Shown here one piece after another: positions 59,043-64,000 of a stretch of DNA of 64,000 bases. Location of the stretch: assembly GCA_009733575.1 (NCBI GenBank), contig ML769392.1:310001-374000 (forward strand), read 5' to 3'. Numbering within the stretch: the first letter of the stretch is position 1; each line of letters starts with the position of its first letter. The position numbers were made by a program, and so were the translations under genes. The notes under the pieces are model-generated. The model searched no databases. It was given only the letters and a program-made list of their open reading frames with translations, and was not told the origin of the DNA. The DNA is from Gymnopus androsaceus JB14 (taxonomy: Eukaryota > Basidiomycota > Agaricomycetes > Agaricales > Omphalotaceae).

Positions 59043-60671
59043 TTACATTGATATAGAACTTCTGCACGGGGTCGTTATATGAAGCATTGGGAGCTCGGTT
59101 GGCATTGTCTGAGGAGTGATCTTCCAGCTCGGCGGAAGCTCATTATTTGGGCTGATAGGTGTATTCCTAGCAGCTGTAGTCGACTGTGGTGATACGAGGC
59201 CCACATTGGAAAAAGACAACGGCCGACGCGGTTCCCGATGGGGCAAAAGCTTGGGACGAGTCAAGGCGAAGAGAATTACGTTGCAAACGCCAGATGAGGA
59301 GAACGTGATGCTAGCAAAAGCTGTGGCTGGAAAGGGAACATCCAAGTTGGCAAAGGCCATCCAGCGCACAATTGTGATGGGTGTCACCGCGATTATGTAG
59401 ATTAAAGGATAGCTGTCCGGGTTGGCGTGCATCAGACAGAATTCGTATCAAGTTTTGGATCTATTAACTTACAAGAGCATATGCATCGCTATTGCGTTGG
59501 ATTTAACTCTGTCTTGCCCGGTCAAATTAAAATCATTGAAGATTCCAAGGCTGTTTCTCCTTTGACTTTGCCAACCGAGGTATCGAAATCGGGTTCCGTC
59601 GACAACTAACGCGCCTAATATAAATATTGAGGGATGAAGATAACGGCAAAAAAAAAATCGTGTTACTTGCCTTGGACTACTAGAGCCATGATCCCGTAAC
59701 AAACCAAGTTGATGAAGGCAGCCAGCCACAACCAGAAATATTCGAGTGCGATTCTTTGGAAGCTATAGTCTTCAGTGATCCAGCACCCTGGTTTATGCGG
59801 TAAATGGGTTATACTTTCCACCATTAGATCATTTAGGACTTACAGTACTGCGTATCCCCGTAATAATCTTTCCTTTGTGAGTCGCGAGACTGATTCCAAC
59901 AATGAGGGCGATGAATATCCACATTGAGAATAAGACCATCAAGGCCGTTCGTGTATGAGAAGCATCCCGCCGGAGAACGAGCACGCAGAATGTGTGTAAA
60001 GCGATAGCCTGAATCATCGAACTTGAGAAAAAATCCTGCAAGACGATGCGAGAACTGCGCTTACCGCAGTCCTACAGAAAGAATGACCATGAGGACAGCA
60101 GTCAAAAAGTCACATCGATTAGAAACCCACGAGAGTGCCACTCCTACGTCCCCCATCTGCTTCAAGATACCTGGATAATGATTTATTATTAGCTGATGCG
60201 GGGTTGAAGATGACATCTGTAGACCTTGTGCTGTGCATAGCGCCCCTTCTGTCACTCCCTAAACAGTAAATTTTAGTGAAGATGTAACCCATGGCACGAT
60301 AGACCTTACCGCCTCAGCAACCCATTTGACGTCAATTATACCACCTGCACAGCGATGAGCTGCGTAGATGCAAACAGAACCAACAGAACATACCGATAGC
60401 TTGGATTAGATCGAAAACCAAGAGGTTCACGAAGTAATAGTGAACATGCGTCGAAACATTCCATGTACGCGATGCCCCATGTTTAATTGTCACAGCAGAG
60501 TACTTGTATCATCGTCGTAAGAGCCAGAGATCAGGGAGTTATCGAGAAATGCCTCACCAAGATATAGATGAGAAGTGAAGAGACCAACAGCGCTGAGCAG
60601 CAGGCAGATTGAACTGTGAAAGCCAAGCCCAGTCTCGTCCCAAACGAAAATTCACCTAGTTGGTCGGACAT
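59043..60671 (-). CDS. Seven-transmembrane receptor, Git3/cAMP-receptor-like, copy 1
   Basis: The start at 60671 gives MSDQLGEFSFGTRLGLAFTV. Seven hydrophobic helices can be read: QSACCSALLVSSLLIYIL, YYFVNLLVFDLIQAIGGI, GVALSTAAIALHTFCVLVLR, ALMVLFSMWIFIALIVGISL, YFWLWLAAFINLVCYGIMAL, YPLIYIIAVTPITIVRWMAF and ATAFASITFSSSGVCNVILF. Cys in EGALCTAQG and in CWITEDYS would form the usual extracellular disulphide. The tail is Ser/Thr/Pro-rich. This fits the fungal Git3/cAMP-receptor-like GPCR class; the ligand is unknown. Intron 59615-59670 uses a GC donor, while copy 2 has GT there. A base is missing near 59866-59871 compared with copy 2. Confidence 0.72.
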
Positions 60672-61626
60672 GTCGTTCGTGCAGACAGTATACGGATGGC
60701 AATGGGGGCATAAGCGTAATGGTCCATAAGTATAGACAGGTATTTAAACTCTTGGATCAAGAGCCGGTCAATCAACCACTCCCGGACAATCCCAGGGAAC
60801 GCGGGACAGACCATACGTAATTCGTTATCGTCCGACCTTAATACCCCGCTAACGAGTTTTCGAGTAGGGATTGGACGTTGAAGATATCACTGCCGAATAT
60901 AACGGTTGTATAGACCGATGGAGCTAAAGATAGTCAGGAAGTAGACTTCTCGTCGATTTCTTCGGTTACTTGCAAGTCGCGACAGTGAGGAGAAGCATAA
61001 AGCTGTTAACGCGTACGCAGACTAGAAAAAATGTGGAGTAAAGCGCTGTCCTGCATTGTCCAAAATTGGAGATAAGCAAGTAAATATCACCGTTCCAGAC
61101 GTTCGTTCAGTTACGACAGCCGCTACACCTTGTAGCCCGTATTCTTCCAGGCATCTGATGACCTCAAAGTATCTGATAACCGAAAACGTTTTCTTTGGCT
61201 ATGTACTAAGGGAGCAGTAAGCTCTAGTTCAAGACTCAATCTGCGTCTCTCAACTAAACTTTACTGTAACAAGCCACAACCTGAAGCGTCTCTGGAGCGT
61301 TTCTGAAGTTACAACCGTTGCTTGACATGGTAATCAACTGCTGGGACTGGGAGAGCGATGCTGAGATGTTATTTGGCATGGAGATTGTAATGAGGATTTC
61401 AATTGCAATGAAGACATAGTTGGAATCAAGAGGAACGGTCAGCTTTGGATGTCATTTCTTCAACAAGATTTTCAAGAGGCTACGCACATATCGAGATCTG
61501 AAAGGGAGCAACGAAGACTTCGGCAGAGCGCTTCGAGCACCAACTCCAACCCTCTGGGAGAATTTGGGAAATAGAAGAAGCTCGTAAATTTCGGACATGC
61601 ATCGAGATAATGGTGGTATAGATAAT
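60672..61626. other. Intergenic between the two receptor genes
   Basis: About 950 bp: promoter of copy 1 and 3' flank of copy 2. A minus-strand frame at 61452-61790 overlaps the end of copy 2 in another phase and has no conserved content. No further gene is seen. Confidence 0.5.
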
Positions 61627-63131
61627 CTACTTGGAGTCATTAGAGTCAGATGGCCGTGATCCCACTCGGAGGGCCACAACAGAAAATGAAAACGGCCGAC
61701 GCGGTTCCCGATGTGGCAGAAGCTTGGGGCGAGTGAAGGCGAAAAGAAGGACGTTGAAAACGCCAGATGATGAGAAGGTGATGCTAGCAAAAGCAGTGGC
61801 TGGGAAGGGAACAGTCAAGTTGGCAAAAGCCATCCAGCGCACAACAGTGATAGGTGTGACTGCCAATATATAAATTAAAGGATAGCTAGGTTTGCACGCA
61901 TTAGAACCTCCAGCTTGAGCATGGAACAAAGTAACTCACAATAGCATATGCATTGCTATTGCGTTGGATTCCACTCTGTCTGGCCCATTTGAGTTGCCGT
62001 CGTTCGATGCTCCGAGACTGGTTTTTGTTTGACCTTTCCAGCCCAAGTATCGAAACCGAGCTCCGTCGACAAGCAATACACCTAATAAAACATTGAAAGG
62101 GTTTAATAAATACATGCTTCGGAGATAAAATATTACCTTTGACCACTAGAGCCATTATCCCATAACAAACCAAGTTGACGAAGGCAGCCAACCACAACCA
62201 AAGATATTCGAGAGCGATTCTTTCAAAACTGTAGTCGCCAGTGATCCAACACCCTGATTTATATGCTTAAGATAATATTCCACCGTTAATTCAATAGTGA
62301 CCCACAGTACTCAGTGTTCCCATAATAACCCTTTCCTTTGTGAGCGGCGATACTGATCCCGACGATAAGGCCGATGAATAGCCAAATCAAGAATAAAACA
62401 AGGTAGGCCACTCGGGTCGGGGGGTGCCGACGCAGAACGAGTACACAAAAGGTGTGTATTGCAATAGCCTGAATCTTAAATCTTGAGTAGTCTGAGACGA
62501 TTTGGACAAGCTACTCACAGCCGTTCTAAAAAGTAGATTAGCCACAGTTAAACGGAGGGTCGAATCAATGGGGAACCCACGTGAGTGCTACCCCTACGTC
62601 CCCCATCTGCTTTAAGATCCCTGGACATTAATTGTATTGATTGAGAGAGGCGGAATCAAAGTCGACACCTTGCCGACCTTGTACTGTGCACAGAAGCCCT
62701 TGCATTACTCCCTTAATAGTCATTTTAGTTGAAACATCACCGATTATAGGATAAGACTGACCGCCTCAGCAACCCATTTAACATCCATGATACCACCTAC
62801 ACCGCGATGACGCAGAGAGTCAAGTAGAGACCCATAAACGCAGTAAAAACGTACCGATAGCTTGTACTAGATCGAAAATCAACAGGTTCACAAAATAATA
62901 ATGGACATGTGTTGAAACAGTCCATGTACGCGATGCACCGCGTTTTATCGCTATAGTAGAATACTTGAATATCGTCCGTGAGCCAAAACATTCGGCATGC
63001 ATTGAAGAAGAACCCACCAAGATGTAGAGGAGAAGGAAAGAGACCAAAAGGGCGGAGCAACAAGCAGATTGTACTGTGAAAGCCAAGCCCAGCCTCGTCC
63101 CGAATGAAAATTCACCCAGCTGGTCAGACAT
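61627..63131 (-). CDS. Seven-transmembrane receptor, Git3/cAMP-receptor-like, copy 2
   Basis: The start at 63131 gives MSDQLGEFSFGTRLGLAFTV, identical to copy 1 over at least the first 30 residues. Intron positions match throughout. The second loop reads intact here (HKGKGYYGNTEY), showing what copy 1 lacks. Helices are conserved (ALEYLWLWLAAFVNLVCYGI, YPLIYILAVTPITVVRWMAF, ITFSSSGVFNVLLFAFTRPK). After PHREPRRPFSFS the tail is unrelated to copy 1 and shorter, ending SRPSDSNDSK. So it is a tandem duplicate with a diverged cytoplasmic tail, which could alter desensitisation or G-protein choice. Intron 62082-62136 has a normal GTAATA donor at the place where copy 1 has GCAAGT. Confidence 0.75.
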
Positions 63132-64000
63132 AATGCAGACAGCAGTTAAAGGGCGGTGGGTAAGTATAAGCATATTGTAGAACCGTATTTAAAGTCGTCA
63201 ATCATCCAATCCCAGGGGGTAATCCGATATTTGCATTTCGCAATTGCCAATAGCTTTACCCGATGACGGGGGTTTTTCATTGACGGGACGATAATCAAGG
63301 GCTGAAGGAAGGGGAACGGAGAGGAAGGCTAAGAGGTTGGCTGGGTAGGTCGTACTACATGTCGCCACTGAATCCAAGGATGGTACTCCAAAATACTCTA
63401 CCAGCTATACAGCTTCTCTCCAAAGCGTCGGTGCGCCGTTCCGACGTCGGGTCAAAATGTGGGGTAGAATAAGCTATCCTTATCTTCAACTCGACGTCAG
63501 TTACGATCAATCCTCTACACTTTAGTGCTCTCAAACACCATCAGCAGTCATCCGGGCATATAACACCATCTTTGTAGCGTCGGAGTAAGTAGGGTACAGC
63601 AACATCACCTATTCCCAGGTGCGCTACAGTCTCCACGGACTCCGCGCTGCAGGTATGTTTCGAGGAGGCTGATGAGGACGTCTTCCGCGGACAGGCAGCT
63701 ACCAAATCGAAGCTGTGCGGAGGTGCCGCATCCTACAACACTTCATCCTAACTGTACAGCAAGCGCAGGAGGAGCGATTTTGGAGTGATGCTACTTTGCA
63801 GATGATTTAATGAAGGCATATGGATTATGGACAATTCCTCAAGCTCGAATTGGTTCCTGGAGTGAGAAAGAAAAAACGCCACAAGAAAGCTGTCATATCG
63901 ATTGGAAATGAACCATATGTTCTCGCTGTGATAGTTGTGTTATGCACAGATCAAGCCGAGATATCCAGACGAGAGCTTGAGCGCCTATTACAGTATTTAA
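63132..64000. other. Right edge, no gene recognised
   Basis: About 870 bp to the window end. It includes the promoter of receptor copy 2. Frames here are short and unrecognisable. A gene starting near the edge could be cut off. Confidence 0.45.

Noticed and set aside
61452..61790. Minus-strand frame at the end of receptor copy 2 as an extra tail exon
   Set aside because: It overlaps the copy 2 coding end in another phase and shows no similarity to the copy 1 tail.
63132..64000. Possible gene at the right edge
   Set aside because: Frames are short and broken; nothing can be supported before the window ends.

Overview
The window is nuclear DNA from a filamentous basidiomycete, most likely an Agaricomycete. 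Evidence: almost every gene is cut by many short introns (about 48-60 nt), genes sit tens to hundreds of bases apart on both strands, and the gene set is fungal: a BCK1-type MAPKKK, a CDC3 septin, a fungal CSL factor, a MIM2-like outer-membrane protein and Git3/cAMP-receptor-like 7TM receptors. I see no transposon, virus, CRISPR array, rRNA or tRNA. The content is core eukaryotic housekeeping, so this looks like an ordinary chromosome arm, not an accessory island. I did not find a novel system.

Layout. 0-12 kb: a DIL/ankyrin protein (cut by the left edge), RRP15 (ribosome biogenesis), GID8 (CTLH/GID ubiquitin ligase) and BCK1 (cell-wall-integrity MAPKKK). 12-21 kb: an IQ-motif protein resembling plant IQM, a CZIB/UPF0587 protein, mitoribosomal mS35, a nitrilase and septin CDC3. 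21-31 kb: importin MTR10, succinyl-CoA ligase alpha (LSC1), an acyl-CoA-binding/ankyrin protein, mitoribosomal bS16m, LSM5, importin alpha (SRP1) and a D-2-hydroxyacid dehydrogenase. 32-42 kb: proteasome RPN2, COX13, a small secreted/GPI-like protein, ribulose-phosphate epimerase RPE1 and pyruvate kinase. 42-58 kb: a CSL transcription factor, a TMEM198-like membrane protein, a mitochondrial DEAD-box-like helicase (MRH4-like), a sugar transporter, a MIM2-like protein, a mitochondrial PPR protein, a U-box cyclophilin (PPIL2 type) and ESCRT-III VPS20. 59-63 kb: a tandem pair of 7TM receptor genes.

Themes. Seven genes encode likely mitochondrial proteins (mS35, LSC1, bS16m, COX13, MRH4-like, MIM2-like, PPR). 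Several genes are arranged head to head with very short shared promoters, the tightest being PPR/PPIL2 with 49 bp between start codons. RPE1 and PYK1, two central-carbon genes, are convergent neighbours.

Two sequence-level patterns deserve attention. (1) Conserved genes between 26.5 and 60 kb carry many 1-nt frame breaks, mostly single extra bases in short homopolymers (four in RPN2, about six in PPIL2, one each in several others). Genes in the first 26 kb read cleanly apart from one unresolved intron-rich stretch in the IQM-like gene (12845-13043). This looks like local insertion-type sequence error and limits the protein models there. (2) Six introns, plus one weaker candidate, require a GC donor (mostly GCAAGT). 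At one position the two receptor paralogues differ by GC versus GT at the same intron.

All exon models were built by hand from frame, splice signals and remembered family conservation. No alignment or search was run.
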